Of a stretch of DNA of 64,000 bases, positions 17,239 to 25,775 are shown one piece after another. The stretch spans positions 393,750 through 457,749 of the forward strand of contig NZ_VTTI01000001.1 of NCBI RefSeq assembly GCF_008641105.1, read 5' to 3'. The translations under genes and the position numbers were made by a program. Below the pieces are notes generated by a model that ran no database searches, was not told where the DNA came from, and worked only from the letters and a program-made list of their open reading frames with translations. The DNA is from Halopseudomonas salina. Lineage in GTDB: Bacteria; Pseudomonadota; Gammaproteobacteria; Pseudomonadales; Pseudomonadaceae. Each line of letters begins with the position of its first letter. Position 1 is the stretch's first letter.

Positions 17239-18012
17239 ATGGAAATCGCACTTGTGGAGGGAACTAGAACACGCCCGGCTCCAGGATTAAAGGGATCATG
17301 CCCACGTTGCGGCCAAGCTGCCGTAGCAAAGTGTGGCTCGCAACTAATATGGCATTGGTCACACAAAGGTAGACGACACTGTGACCCCTGGTGGGAAAAC
17401 GAAACAGAATGGCACAGGGCTTGGAAAGCACATTTTCCTGATCGCATGCATGAAGTCGTTCTCTTCGATGAAGCAACCGGGGAAAAGCATATCGCAGACC
17501 TAAAGACAGACAGAGGGATGGTCATAGAAATTCAGCATTCCGCTATGCCAGTAGAGGAGCTGAAAGCACGAGAGGCCTTCTATAAGCACATGATATGGAT
17601 TGTCGATGGTCGCCCTTTCAGGACACAGTTCGAACTGCGCCCAGAGCCTCTGCCTCATCCGGACTCACAGCTTCTTGACGATGTTGTATTTTTCGAGGGG
17701 CTAGGCACGGTGTTCTGGCGGCGTTCTGAAAATGAAGCGAACCCCGCAATGGTCCTCATGCACAAAGCAGAGGAGATCGGGAGCCAAATTCAAGAGCATT
17801 ACCAAGGGCATCACTTCTTCAAATGGAAACGACCAAGAGAGGTTTGGCTTCAAGCTACAGCGCCCGTCCTCATAGATTTTGGGGGTCATGAAGTTTATAG
17901 AATCTGCGAATATCAGAATCCAAGCAGGCATTGTGTACAACTCATTCAGAAGCGAGCTCTCATCGAGAAAAACGGCGGTTCTTACAACGAATCGTCAATC
18001 GGGGTCAAATAA
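17239..18012 (+). CDS. CoiA-like nuclease-domain protein
   Basis: A 257-residue protein of the competence-protein-CoiA-like family. A zinc-finger-like part at the N terminus has CPRCG at 21-25 and HWSH at 39-42. It is followed by the ETEWHRAWKAHFP segment and a PD-(D/E)xK-type nuclease core, D87 in HIADLK and ExQ (E97, Q99) in MVIEIQHS. These motifs are characteristic of CoiA-like proteins, which often occur outside competence operons in accessory DNA. An intact acidic core suggests an active DNase. The stop codon lies inside palindrome copy 3. The function here is unknown; a link to competence is not supported by neighbours. Confidence 0.8.
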   Translation: MEIALVEGTRTRPAPGLKGSCPRCGQAAVAKCGSQLIWHWSHKGRRHCDPWWENETEWHRAWKAHFPDRMHEVVLFDEATGEKHIADLKTDRGMVIEIQHSAMPVEELKAREAFYKHMIWIVDGRPFRTQFELRPEPLPHPDSQLLDDVVFFEGLGTVFWRRSENEANPAMVLMHKAEEIGSQIQEHYQGHHFFKWKRPREVWLQATAPVLIDFGGHEVYRICEYQNPSRHCVQLIQKRALIEKNGGSYNESSIGVK

Positions 18013-18040
18013 AAATTGAACGAAAAATTCGTCTGACCCC
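18001..18040 (+). repeat. Cassette-like palindrome copy 3
   Basis: GGGGTCAAAT and GTCTGACCCC form the outer arms around an AT-rich centre (AAATTGAACGAAAAATT). It contains the stop codon of the CoiA-like gene, unlike copies 1 and 2, which follow their stops. Confidence 0.75.
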
Positions 18041-18179
18041 ATTTTTACTCGCCCGATGCAAACCGGTTGATGTCGCAGCCGAGCACACACTCAGGGTCAG
18101 GTCTCGCCTTTTGCCTAAAGCTAGAAGCAAGCGAGAGAGCATATGGTCTATAGAGGAATCCGGCCCTTACTGCGTGTAA
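18041..18179. other. Short noncoding spacer between palindrome copies 3 and 4
   Basis: No convincing gene. It contains GGGTCAGGTCTCGCC and a TCTCGC...GCGAGA inverted pair at about 18104-18138, which looks like one arm of a different GGGTCAGG-type repeat. It may be the scar of a lost cassette or repeat element. Confidence 0.4.
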
Positions 18180-18240
18180 TTGGGGTTAGTTCAAATGAAA
18201 ATTAATCAGAACCTTTCATCTGACCCTGAATTTGCCCCAA
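18180..18240 (+). repeat. Cassette-like palindrome copy 4 (long form)
   Basis: Outer arms TTGGGG and CCCCAA enclose inner arms ATGAAA and TTTCAT, with the shared centre ATTAATCAGAA and TCTGACCC. It ends 6 bases from the convergent transglutaminase stop and marks the right edge of the accessory insert. Confidence 0.75.
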
Positions 18241-18246
18241 GTCTAA

Positions 18247-19140
18247 TCACCAGATTCGCTGAAATTCTGACTGCGGCGAGCCTGCAGTTGATAACGCATT
18301 GTCCTGATGCACAGGCAGATCGAGCCCCTGCTGCGAATCTTCGATCGCTTCTATAGTAATCACCGGTAGCGCGGGGTTTGTTGCACCGAATACCGTGGCG
18401 AAGGACACATCGGCCGCGTCCCTGCCGGTGCCGAGGCGCAGAAGCCCCATGACGGGAGACACGCCGCTGGGGTCAAACAGATACCAGCGACCACTGAGAA
18501 ACACCTCGACGTAGGCATGAAAATCCGCCGGCCGGAAAGCAGGGTTTGCGCCGAACTCGATGCCGGAAACAAAGCGTGCCGGCATGTTCAGGGCGCGGCA
18601 GGTGGCAATCATCAGATGGGCGAAGTCGCGGCATACACCCACATGGTCGGTCAGTGTATCCACGGCAGAGGTACTGCTACCCGAGCTGCCCGAGGTATAT
18701 CGGGTTCTCTGGTATACCCAGTCACGGATGGCCAGCACGCGGTTGTAACCGGGCGGCATTTGACCAAATTCATGGTTGGCCAGAGCCTGAAAGCGGTCTG
18801 ATTCACAATAGCGACTGGGATAGATGTAGTTGAAGAGATCCATCGGCAAGTCAGCAACCGCCATCTCTTCCAGGCTCCAGGGGTCCGCCACCGTGTGGTA
18901 GATCTCTACCAGTCCCTCGTAGCGCACCACTAGCTCGCCGCTGTTGGCGCGTAACTTCAACCACCGCGTGCCGTCGTCGTTCTGCATGAACAGTTGCTGT
19001 TGCACTGGCTGGTTGATGCTCAGGGATTCGCTGAGCACCTGTTGGCTGGACGTGAGAGCCGGATGAATGTTGAACAGGAAGTCACAGGTCGCATCCAGCA
19101 CGCCATAGGTGAGTTCGATGGAAAATTTCAGCCGCACCAT
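18247..19140 (-). CDS. Transglutaminase-like cysteine protease family protein
   Basis: A 297-residue protein from MVRLKFSIELTYGV, preceded by AAAGGA. A longer open frame upstream lacks family similarity. The N-terminal beta-rich domain is followed by the transglutaminase core: C170 in DHVGVCRDFAHLM, H208 in DFHAYVEVF and D223 in WYLFDPSG, the complete catalytic triad. Bacterial members of this subfamily are thought to act as proteases or amidases and often sit with ATP-grasp/alpha-E genes, which are absent here. It is transcribed alone, away from the GFA gene. Confidence 0.88.
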   Translation of the reverse strand: MVRLKFSIELTYGVLDATCDFLFNIHPALTSSQQVLSESLSINQPVQQQLFMQNDDGTRWLKLRANSGELVVRYEGLVEIYHTVADPWSLEEMAVADLPMDLFNYIYPSRYCESDRFQALANHEFGQMPPGYNRVLAIRDWVYQRTRYTSGSSGSSTSAVDTLTDHVGVCRDFAHLMIATCRALNMPARFVSGIEFGANPAFRPADFHAYVEVFLSGRWYLFDPSGVSPVMGLLRLGTGRDAADVSFATVFGATNPALPVITIEAIEDSQQGLDLPVHQDNALSTAGSPQSEFQRIW

Positions 19141-19446
19141 GGCAGTGTATCCTTTGATGAACATGAAAAACCGGCAGGGCCGAGGCTCGGCCACGATGGC
19201 AGGACGAGCCGCTGACCCTGCTTGTAGGCGAGAATGATAGCGTTGGACTGCGTGAGGTGATTGCGTCCCGAACGCCAGCCTGCCCATCTTGACAGAGAAA
19301 CCGTAGGAAACTAAGTGGAGGCAGATCAACCGTCATATATTTTCGCTTGATCCGGTCTACTTACCATCTTGTATAACGTTAACAATTTGCTGCCCTACTG
19401 ACTTAACGGCAAACAAGGCGCTAGGCCTCACCACAAGGACTCAGGT
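19141..19446. other. Divergent intergenic region, transglutaminase / GFA gene
   Basis: 306 bases with no gene I can support. An AT-rich part around 19331-19400 probably holds the promoters. A weak stem TTTGC...GCAAA lies at about 19386-19414. No operator or RNA family was recognised. Confidence 0.5.
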
Positions 19447-19860
19447 ATGACGGTACCAATAACTGGCGGTTGCGCATGCGGAGTGATTCGCTATACGTGC
19501 AAGGAGCAGCCTATCGCAATGCTGAACTGTCACTGCCAGGACTGTCAGCGCTCAAGCGGGGCTCCTTTCGCATCAGGCATCGTTGTCGCCGTTTCGGCTA
19601 CCGACATTACAGGTGTGCCCAAGACGCATACCGTACGCGGCAATACCGGTGGAGAAACGACTCGTAGCTTTTGCGCTGAGTGCGGGACTCCACTATTCAC
19701 CCGGGGGGAAGCGGTGTCAGAGTTCATGTCCATCCGTTTCTCAACTCTGGATGACGCCTCCTGGTTCAAGCCCGAGCTGGATATTTGGACTTCACGCTCA
19801 CAGCCTTGGGTTTGCCTCAACCGAGAAATTCCGCAATTCCCTGGGTCGCCTTCTGTATAA
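19447..19860 (+). CDS. GFA-family (glutathione-dependent formaldehyde-activating-like) zinc protein
   Basis: A 137-residue protein with the full GFA cysteine set: CxC at C9 and C11, CHCQDC at C28/C30/C33, and FCAECGTPLF near residue 75. These bind two zinc ions in the Mss4-like fold. The length is typical. Most family members have no proven formaldehyde activity, so a glutathione-conjugate lyase-like or unknown role should be assumed. Its 3' end abuts the remnant of a TSUP exporter gene read in another frame. Confidence 0.9.
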   Translation: MTVPITGGCACGVIRYTCKEQPIAMLNCHCQDCQRSSGAPFASGIVVAVSATDITGVPKTHTVRGNTGGETTRSFCAECGTPLFTRGEAVSEFMSIRFSTLDDASWFKPELDIWTSRSQPWVCLNREIPQFPGSPSV

Positions 19861-19861
19861 A

Positions 19862-20164
19862 CCCAGCCGTGCCATCCATCTGGGCAAAAAGATCAGCGGC
19901 AAAAAATTCAAGTATGCGGTGATTCCGGGTATTGGATTCGCCGACGGTATGTTCGGGCCCGGCACCGGTTCGTTCTTCACCCTGGCCAGTGTTCTATGCC
20001 GAAGAGCGAAGCTGGTGGCTGCCACCGCTGTGGCCAGGCCCCTGAATTTCGCGACCAACCTGTCATCACTGATCGTCTTTGCCGCCTATGGCAACGTCGT
20101 GTGGCATGCCGACCTAGTCCAGCGGCTGGATCGCTTGGTAGAGTCGTGGCCTTGCGGTGATTGA
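19862..20164 (+). pseudogene. Remnant of a TSUP/YfcA-type membrane transporter gene
   Basis: The frame downstream of the GFA stop encodes FKYAVIPGIGFADGMFGPGT, SFFTLAS, and LNFATNLSSLIVFAAYGNVVWHADLV, clearly the second-half motif of YfcA-like TSUP proteins (FGPGTGSF...NF..N...F). The first half is missing, no start codon is associated, and the similarity fades after WHADLV before a stop at 20162. It is therefore a 5'- and 3'-truncated relic. It is not a copy of the intact TSUP gene at 14705. Confidence 0.7.
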
Positions 20165-20182
20165 CCCCCTCGCTGGATGCTC

Positions 20183-20395
20183 TCAATAGCAGGAGTTGGG
20201 GGTGCTCATCGGATTGATGTCTCCGGCGACCTCATCGGGGTCTATCCCATGGGTTATCAATACCTCGCGTACGAAATTGATCTGCTCAAGAATCCTGCTG
20301 GCATCGTCGCCATATTCGAACCGGGTTACTTCTACTGGCTTGGGCATGAATGTGAACGCTGTTTTCAGGGCTTGCAGGGTGTCGGTATCAGACAT
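20183..20395 (-). CDS. Small conserved-looking hypothetical protein
   Basis: 70 residues from MSDTDTLQALKTAFTF, chosen because AGGAGA lies eight bases upstream of this ATG. The longer open frame starts in unrelated sequence. It is acidic and probably helical, with no membrane segment or known motif. It is divergent from the ankyrin lipoprotein gene. No function can be suggested. Confidence 0.6.
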   Translation of the reverse strand: MSDTDTLQALKTAFTFMPKPVEVTRFEYGDDASRILEQINFVREVLITHGIDPDEVAGDINPMSTPNSCY

Positions 20396-20579
20396 GGTAT
20401 TTCTCCTGGGCAATGGGTGCAGATCGATGGTATCGCGCTGATCCTTGATGGGTCGACCCGCTTTAACGCGGGTTTCCTGTTGGCGGTGACACAGCCTTGC
20501 TGATAACCAGAACCGCCCCGTAAGATGCCCAGGCATTTACCCGACCGCCCCGGGCGGCACAGGAAAAGGATGACCACCG

Positions 20580-21470
20580 ATGTACCCACCTAACCGAACA
20601 ATAGCTCGCCTGCCATACGTGCTGCTTATGGCATTGCTTGCGCTGCTGACCAACGGCTGTGAGGCGCCATCCGATAATCGTGATTCGGCCCTGGCGGAGC
20701 TGGCTCAGCGCGGGATCAGCATCGATATGGACGGCTTGAAAGCGTCGACGAGAACCCGCAGCTACGATGGTGCCTTTCTGTTTGATGAGATCGGTTTTTT
20801 CGACGATATCAGTGATGCGGATCTGAAGGAGACCTTGCTCCATGCTGCCAAGTCTGACAACTTTGGGCTCGCCCGTGTTCTGGAACGCCTCGACAGCCGC
20901 GTTCAGTTCGACGCAAGTGAATTGCAGGAGAGTCTTGATATAGCTGTCCGGCGTGGCTCTGGTGAGCTAACTGCGGCACTACTCAGACATGGCGCCCGGC
21001 CAGGCCCTGAGACCCTGTTTCAGGCAGCCTATGCTGATGATTACCAGCAGGCGGAGATGCTACTGCAGCACGACACTGACTTTACCGGCGAGCCCAACAA
21101 TGAAGCTGTGAGGATGGCGGCGCGCTTGGGCAATCTGCAAACACTCAAGGCGTTTGTTGATAGCGGTAAGGCCCCTGACGAGCAGGTCTACCAGGCACTT
21201 CGCTTCGGGGCGCTGACCGAGCAAGCCGCAGTGGTCCGATATCTGGTGGAGTGGGGTGTTCCGGTGGATCACCCCGACAGCGATGGCTGCACTGCCTTGC
21301 ATTACCTGGCGCAGGACGGTTTGGTCGAGGATGTACGTTATCTTGTCGACCAGGGTGCGGCGGTCAATCAGACCTGTCGGGGTAAGGAAACGCCACTGAA
21401 GTGGGCCCACTACGGTAAGAATCAGCCTGTGATTGATTACCTGCTCAGCGTTGGCGGTACCCAACTCTGA
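20580..21470 (+). CDS. Ankyrin-repeat lipoprotein
   Basis: A 296-residue protein. The N terminus has a signal peptide with the lipobox LLTNGC (cysteine near residue 27), so it should be lipid-anchored on the periplasmic side. The rest consists of ankyrin-type repeats, clearest in the C-terminal third (DGCTALHYLAQDGLVEDVRY and ETPLKWAHYGKNQPVIDYLL). Periplasmic ankyrin proteins often bind and neutralise partner proteins, including as immunity proteins. A PAAR gene lies about 400 bases away on the other strand, but no matching toxin is seen, so such a role is speculation. Confidence 0.82.
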   Translation: MYPPNRTIARLPYVLLMALLALLTNGCEAPSDNRDSALAELAQRGISIDMDGLKASTRTRSYDGAFLFDEIGFFDDISDADLKETLLHAAKSDNFGLARVLERLDSRVQFDASELQESLDIAVRRGSGELTAALLRHGARPGPETLFQAAYADDYQQAEMLLQHDTDFTGEPNNEAVRMAARLGNLQTLKAFVDSGKAPDEQVYQALRFGALTEQAAVVRYLVEWGVPVDHPDSDGCTALHYLAQDGLVEDVRYLVDQGAAVNQTCRGKETPLKWAHYGKNQPVIDYLLSVGGTQL

Positions 21471-21530
21471 ACACTTTCGCGTCGGGCACGTGCCTGGCAC
21501 CCCTTCCCACCAACTAAAGTCGAGCAACCC

Positions 21531-21854
21531 ATGCCTACCGATCCGCTGAAAACCCTCTCCGATCTGGTCAGCGAAGCCCATGCGCAGATTCAAGCGGCGC
21601 ATGAGCACATCAACCCGGTGGTGGAAGTGCGCCAGGGCATGCGCAATGCCGGTATCCCCGCCGACGTGCTCACCCTCGACTGCCTGCGCACCCAACGCCG
21701 CATTACCCTGATCCTGCATGACCAACAGCCGGGCGTGGTGCTTTACCAGTTCGTGACGCGGGCAGAGGAAGTCGGCGGTGACTTCAAGCAGATCCCGCTG
21801 GCGGATATGAGCAGCGAGACTCTGGTTGGGTGGATGGAAGATTATTTCGGCTGA
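21531..21854 (+). CDS. Conserved hypothetical cytoplasmic protein
   Basis: 107 residues, no signal peptide or membrane helix. It is well behaved as a gene: an ATG start, codon use like its neighbours, and an amphipathic N-terminal helix (LSDLVSEAHAQIQAAHEHI) followed by an alpha-beta region ending in LVGWMEDYFG. It sits 60 bases after the ankyrin lipoprotein on the same strand and converges with the PAAR gene. No family was recognised. Confidence 0.7.
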   Translation: MPTDPLKTLSDLVSEAHAQIQAAHEHINPVVEVRQGMRNAGIPADVLTLDCLRTQRRITLILHDQQPGVVLYQFVTRAEEVGGDFKQIPLADMSSETLVGWMEDYFG

Positions 21855-21865
21855 GTTGAGCCGAA
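21846..21865. terminator. Hairpin between convergent genes
   Basis: A perfect 7-bp stem TTCGGCT / AGCCGAA with a 6-base loop overlaps the stop of the upstream gene and lies between two convergent genes. The T-run is poor, so only a weak, perhaps bidirectional, terminator is proposed. Confidence 0.35.
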
Positions 21866-21874
21866 TGCAGCCCC

Positions 21875-22153
21875 TTAGCCACCGACCTTGATGGTGCCCT
21901 GTGGCAGGAGGGTGTTGGCCCCCGGCGGACAACCACAAGCCACATAATCACCCGCTCTGGCGGCTGGACCTGCTGGTAGAAAGGCGGTGCGGGGGCCGAC
22001 TGCGACAATGGGGCCAATGCCTTTCTTGCAGGCCGGGCAGGTGGCTTTGTGGCCGACCGATGTGGCGACCAGCCCATCAAACATCACTCCGCCGTTGCCT
22101 TCGATAACGGCGCCGCCGGTTGAGGTTTTCGAGCCTATCCCTATGCTATGCAT
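21875..22153 (-). CDS. PAAR-domain protein (type VI secretion spike tip)
   Basis: 92 residues from the ATG of MHSIGIGSKTSTGG (a TTG three codons upstream is possible but badly spaced from GGGAG). It consists of a single PAAR domain: repeated glycine-rich turns, VATSVGHKATCPAC and GDYVACGCPPGANTLL. PAAR proteins sharpen the VgrG spike and carry or recruit effectors. There is no fused effector domain here and no VgrG or other secretion gene nearby, so it is an orphan tip that would work with a system encoded elsewhere. Confidence 0.85.
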   Translation of the reverse strand: MHSIGIGSKTSTGGAVIEGNGGVMFDGLVATSVGHKATCPACKKGIGPIVAVGPRTAFLPAGPAARAGDYVACGCPPGANTLLPQGTIKVGG

Positions 22154-22299
22154 GTGTGCCAACGCTCCCTGTACGTTTCAGTCCGTCCGGTATCAGGCGA
22201 GGATCATAGCGAATTGGCGATATCGGGGCTGATACCTGCGTCACGTTTCTAGAAACGCTGAGGTGTGGCGGCAGCTATTCGGCTCACCGGTTCCAGTAG

Positions 22300-23913
22300 C
22301 TACACCCCTGCCGACCGAAAACGCTCTGTCAGCTGCCGCATCGACAACGACTCCTGGCGCAGGGATTCGCTGACTTCCCGGGAGTTTTTCACGCTGCCCA
22401 TCAGCACCTGGGAGCTTTCGCGCAGCATGGCGGAGCGCTGCTCGATAAGATCCAGGGCATCACGCTGAAGGGAGACTGAATGCGATACCTGCTGGCTGCT
22501 GGATTCCATTTCAACGAACTGGTCCCCCAGGCGCGTCAGATGGGTTTTCAGTTGGTCCAGATTGCTGCGGTTGCTGGCACCGGCTGCGCGCATTTCGTCC
22601 AGTAGCGAGTCTACGCTGCTGACACCTTCCACCAGATCGAGGACCCATTCGCGAATTTCCCGGGTGGAATCAGCGGTGCGCTGGGATAGAGTCCGCACCT
22701 CATCGGCTACCACTGCAAAGCCGCGGCCATGCTCGCCAGCGCGCGCGGCTTCAATCGCTGCATTCAGCGCCAGCAGGTTGGTCTGGTTGGCGATGGCAGC
22801 AATAACGCCAATCACCTGCTCGATCTTGTTGGTCGATTCACTCAGTGCGTGGATCGAGCCGGACACACGTCCAATCACATCGTTCGCATTGTTCGCCGCC
22901 GCCTCGCTGCTTTGCAGGCCCTGTTGTACCTGCTCGTTAGCCTGCACCGCTTCGCGGATGGTCGCCGCTGATCCTTCGGTTGCGGACTCTATCTCCGAGG
23001 CCTGACCGGCAATCGCGCCCATGGAAAGGCTGACTTTTTCGATCTGTTCGCGGGTCATTTCCGAGGCGGCCTGCAGGGCTTCCGCTTCCTCGTCCAGGCT
23101 GGCAGAACGCTGATTAAGGCCTGCGGCTGATTGGCGGATGTCACCGACGAACTGGTCAAAGCGACCGACCAGACCATTCAGCGCGCGCGCCACACCGGCG
23201 ACCTCATCCTGGCCGGTTACGGCCGGTGTCAGGCTCAGGTCGGATGTTGCATCCATCTGTTTGATATCGCTTTCGATATTCTGCAGGCGCACGATAACCG
23301 TGCGCCTGAGCCAGAGGGTCATGAGGATGATTGCCACCAGAAATACCGCAGAACCAATAATCAGAAACGTCTGTTGATTGTCCAGGTAGGCGAGCAACTG
23401 CGAGGAATCCTGCTGAATCATGCTACGGCTGTTGCGCTTTCGCTCCTCGATCGCCGCGAGCATCGGGTCCAGCGCTGGAAACAGGTCAAAGTCCACGACC
23501 TGGCCAACCCGGTAATAACTTTTTTCGCCGATACCGGGTTCAAGCTTGCCAAGCAGGTCCAGCACGCTCTGAAACTCTTCGCGGTGAGCCATGGCCCAGT
23601 CACTCAATTGCGCGCTCTCTTCGATTACCTGCCAGCGCTGCGGCAGGGACACCACCAATGCTTCGAAAGTGGGCACAATCTCATCCCAGAGCAGCAGTTG
23701 CGCCTTAATCTTGTAGGTCAGGTCCTGCAACTGTCGGTGATCCTGCTCCAGGTCCTCGAGCATCCAGGACTCCTGCAAGCCAGCGGTGATCAACCGTTTG
23801 GAAGCGGTTTCCGTCTCTTTGATGATCAGCAGGGACATGATCGCCAGCGCTGCAAGGGCGCTTATGGACAGAAAGGAGAAGAACAGGATGCGGGTACGGA
23901 CGGTGGACAGCAT
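22300..23913 (-). CDS. Methyl-accepting chemotaxis protein
   Basis: A 537-residue transmembrane chemoreceptor starting [14 protein letters not shown], with GAGG five bases upstream. Helix 1 spans about residues 9-31. A periplasmic sensor domain of about 150 residues, mostly helical, precedes helix 2 near residue 185 ([20 protein letters not shown]). A HAMP domain and a long cytoplasmic coiled coil follow, with the signalling hairpin [19 protein letters not shown] and [15 protein letters not shown]. It follows modABC by 79 bases on the same strand and may be co-transcribed. The ligand is unknown. Confidence 0.93.
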   Translation of the reverse strand: MLSTVRTRILFFSFLSISALAALAIMSLLIIKETETASKRLITAGLQESWMLEDLEQDHRQLQDLTYKIKAQLLLWDEIVPTFEALVVSLPQRWQVIEESAQLSDWAMAHREEFQSVLDLLGKLEPGIGEKSYYRVGQVVDFDLFPALDPMLAAIEERKRNSRSMIQQDSSQLLAYLDNQQTFLIIGSAVFLVAIILMTLWLRRTVIVRLQNIESDIKQMDATSDLSLTPAVTGQDEVAGVARALNGLVGRFDQFVGDIRQSAAGLNQRSASLDEEAEALQAASEMTREQIEKVSLSMGAIAGQASEIESATEGSAATIREAVQANEQVQQGLQSSEAAANNANDVIGRVSGSIHALSESTNKIEQVIGVIAAIANQTNLLALNAAIEAARAGEHGRGFAVVADEVRTLSQRTADSTREIREWVLDLVEGVSSVDSLLDEMRAAGASNRSNLDQLKTHLTRLGDQFVEMESSSQQVSHSVSLQRDALDLIEQRSAMLRESSQVLMGSVKNSREVSESLRQESLSMRQLTERFRSAGV

Positions 23914-23992
23914 GACTACCTCACAGCAGGGTCGGCATCCGGAGGCTATTCCCATGATGTGACACTGCCATTACAACAGACTTATTCTCGCT

Positions 23993-25066
23993 TCAGGTCA
24001 GCAACCCTACCGACTTGATAAGTGCGTAGACCTTCTGGCCTGCTGCCAGATCCAGCTGCCTGACCGCCCTTGGGGTCACTTCCGCCAACAGCAGTTGACC
24101 TTCGGTGGTGCGACAGGCGACCAGGGTCCGAAAGTTGTGCGGCGGATAAATACACTCGATGCTCACCTGCAGGTGATTCTGAATACTGATCTGCCGGGGC
24201 TCGACCAGGGACAAGCTGACATCTTTTGCCAGTACGCGCAGCCTTACGTCATGCGCATCGGTGTTCAGGCCCGACCCCGGCACCCAGAGTCTGGCGCCGA
24301 CTGGGCCGAAAGGTCGCATGCCATCTTCCTCGGCATCCCCCAGGCTACCGACCAGGATGGACGCCGCCCCGGCATCGGCAAACAAGGGCGAATCGGGGCG
24401 ACTGAGCGCCTCCTGCAGGGTCTCGATACGTTCAATCTGCCCGTCGTGCATGAATATGATTCGATCCGCCAGGCGTTCTACTTCTTCCGGGGCGTGACTG
24501 ACCATGATGATCGGTACCTCCGCCTGTGCGGCCATGCGCGAAAGAAAGGGCATGATCTCGCTTTTGGTGCGGGTATCGAGCGCCGCCATCGGCTCATCGA
24601 GCAGTAACAGTTGCGGGCTGATCAGCAGGGCGCGGCCCAAAGAGATACGCTGGCGCTGCCCCCCGGATAGCTGATTGATACGACGATCAAGAAGCTCCTC
24701 TATATCCAGCATGGCCGTTACTTCAGGCAGATGCAGGCGGCGCAGGGCGGCTGGCGTTCGTTTGTAGCCATAGAGCAGGTTATCGCGTACCGACAGATGC
24801 GGCAGCAGGCTGGGTTCCTGGAATACCAGGCCAATGCGGCGCTGGTGCAGCGGCACGAACTGCCGGCTCTGCTGCCAGGCCTGATCGCCAAAGCACACCT
24901 GCGCATCGGGCACACGCTCAAGTCCGGCAATGATCCTCAGCAGGGTCGTCTTGCCACATCCGGAGCGGCCGAACAATGCCGTAACGCCCTGCAAGGGCAA
25001 CTCGCAATCCACCTTGAGCTCAAAACCACTGGCGTGGCGCAGGCGGGCCTGAATCTGCAGAGTCAT
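23993..25066 (-). CDS. modC: Molybdate ABC transporter ATP-binding protein ModC
   Basis: A 357-residue ATPase. Walker A is GRSGCGKTTLL near residue 33, the signature LSGGQRQRISLGRALL near residue 135 and Walker B LLLLDEPMAAL near residue 155, followed by the switch histidine in MVSHAPEEV. The C-terminal 80 residues form the molybdate-binding TOBE/MOP-type regulatory domain that separates ModC from other importers. The start overlaps modB by 4 bases. It powers molybdate import through ModB. Confidence 0.95.
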   Translation of the reverse strand: MTLQIQARLRHASGFELKVDCELPLQGVTALFGRSGCGKTTLLRIIAGLERVPDAQVCFGDQAWQQSRQFVPLHQRRIGLVFQEPSLLPHLSVRDNLLYGYKRTPAALRRLHLPEVTAMLDIEELLDRRINQLSGGQRQRISLGRALLISPQLLLLDEPMAALDTRTKSEIMPFLSRMAAQAEVPIIMVSHAPEEVERLADRIIFMHDGQIERIETLQEALSRPDSPLFADAGAASILVGSLGDAEEDGMRPFGPVGARLWVPGSGLNTDAHDVRLRVLAKDVSLSLVEPRQISIQNHLQVSIECIYPPHNFRTLVACRTTEGQLLLAEVTPRAVRQLDLAAGQKVYALIKSVGLLT

Positions 25067-25749
25067 ACCTTGGCCACCGCAAAGCGCCGGTTGATGCTGT
25101 AGACCACAAACAGGGTGACGAAAGCGAATACCAGCAGCATCAGCGACAGACCGTGGGCGGCGGGGTAGTTCATGGCTTCGGCGTGGTCATAGATCAGCAC
25201 CGACAGCACCTTGGTTTCGCCGGGAATGCTGCCTCCGAGCATGAGTATCACGCCGAACTCACCGAGGGTGTGGGCGAAGGTCAGGGTCGCTGCCACCACG
25301 AAGCCGCCACGGGTCATGGGCAGGATAACCGTGAGAAAGCGATCCACCATGCCCGCGCCCAGGCTGCTGGCCACTTCAACCGGTCGGCGGCCCAGATGAC
25401 TGAAGGCTTCGGTCAAGGGCTGCACCGCGAAGGGCATGGAATAGATTACCGAGGCGATCAGAATACCCTCAAAGGTAAAAGCCAGGTGGTGTAAACCCAG
25501 GTTTTCCAGCGTCTGCCCGACTACACCACGCGGGCCCAGCACGATAAGCAGATAAAACCCCAGAACGGTGGGCGGCAGCACCAGCGGCAGCGCAACAATG
25601 GCCTGCACCACCACCCGGCCGGTTGAACGCTTCTGTGCCAACCACCAGGCCAGTGGCGTAGCCAATATCAGCAGAATGATCGTGGTATACAGGCACAGCC
25701 TGGCTGTAACCTCGATGGCCTGCCACTCCGCTGGCCCCAATGAGAACAT
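25063..25749 (-). CDS. modB: Molybdate ABC transporter permease ModB
   Basis: A 228-residue inner-membrane permease with about five to six helices. The coupling motif EAFSHLGRRPVEVASSLGAG near residue 115 is the EAA loop that docks on ModC. FAHTLGEFGVILMLGGSIPG is highly characteristic of ModB. It sits between modA (26 bases upstream) and modC (overlap), in the normal modABC order. Confidence 0.95.
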   Translation of the reverse strand: MFSLGPAEWQAIEVTARLCLYTTIILLILATPLAWWLAQKRSTGRVVVQAIVALPLVLPPTVLGFYLLIVLGPRGVVGQTLENLGLHHLAFTFEGILIASVIYSMPFAVQPLTEAFSHLGRRPVEVASSLGAGMVDRFLTVILPMTRGGFVVAATLTFAHTLGEFGVILMLGGSIPGETKVLSVLIYDHAEAMNYPAAHGLSLMLLVFAFVTLFVVYSINRRFAVAKV

Positions 25750-25775
25750 GCGTCTTCCTCGCTTTAATTGCTAAC

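Noticed and set aside
17931..18179. An 82-residue open frame overlapping the CoiA-like gene end
   Set aside because: It runs through palindrome copy 3 and the spacer, has no ribosome-binding site and resembles no family; treated as chance.
16664..18246. Classical integron attC sites between the accessory genes
   Set aside because: The gene-plus-palindrome layout is suggestive, but no GTTRRRY core or matching RYYYAAC was found at the expected boundary, and no integrase gene is present in the window.
19380..19430. Possible attachment or recombination site with GTTAAC near the GFA promoter
   Set aside because: Only a short TTTGC/GCAAA stem; the flanks do not match a known core and there is no duplicated copy.
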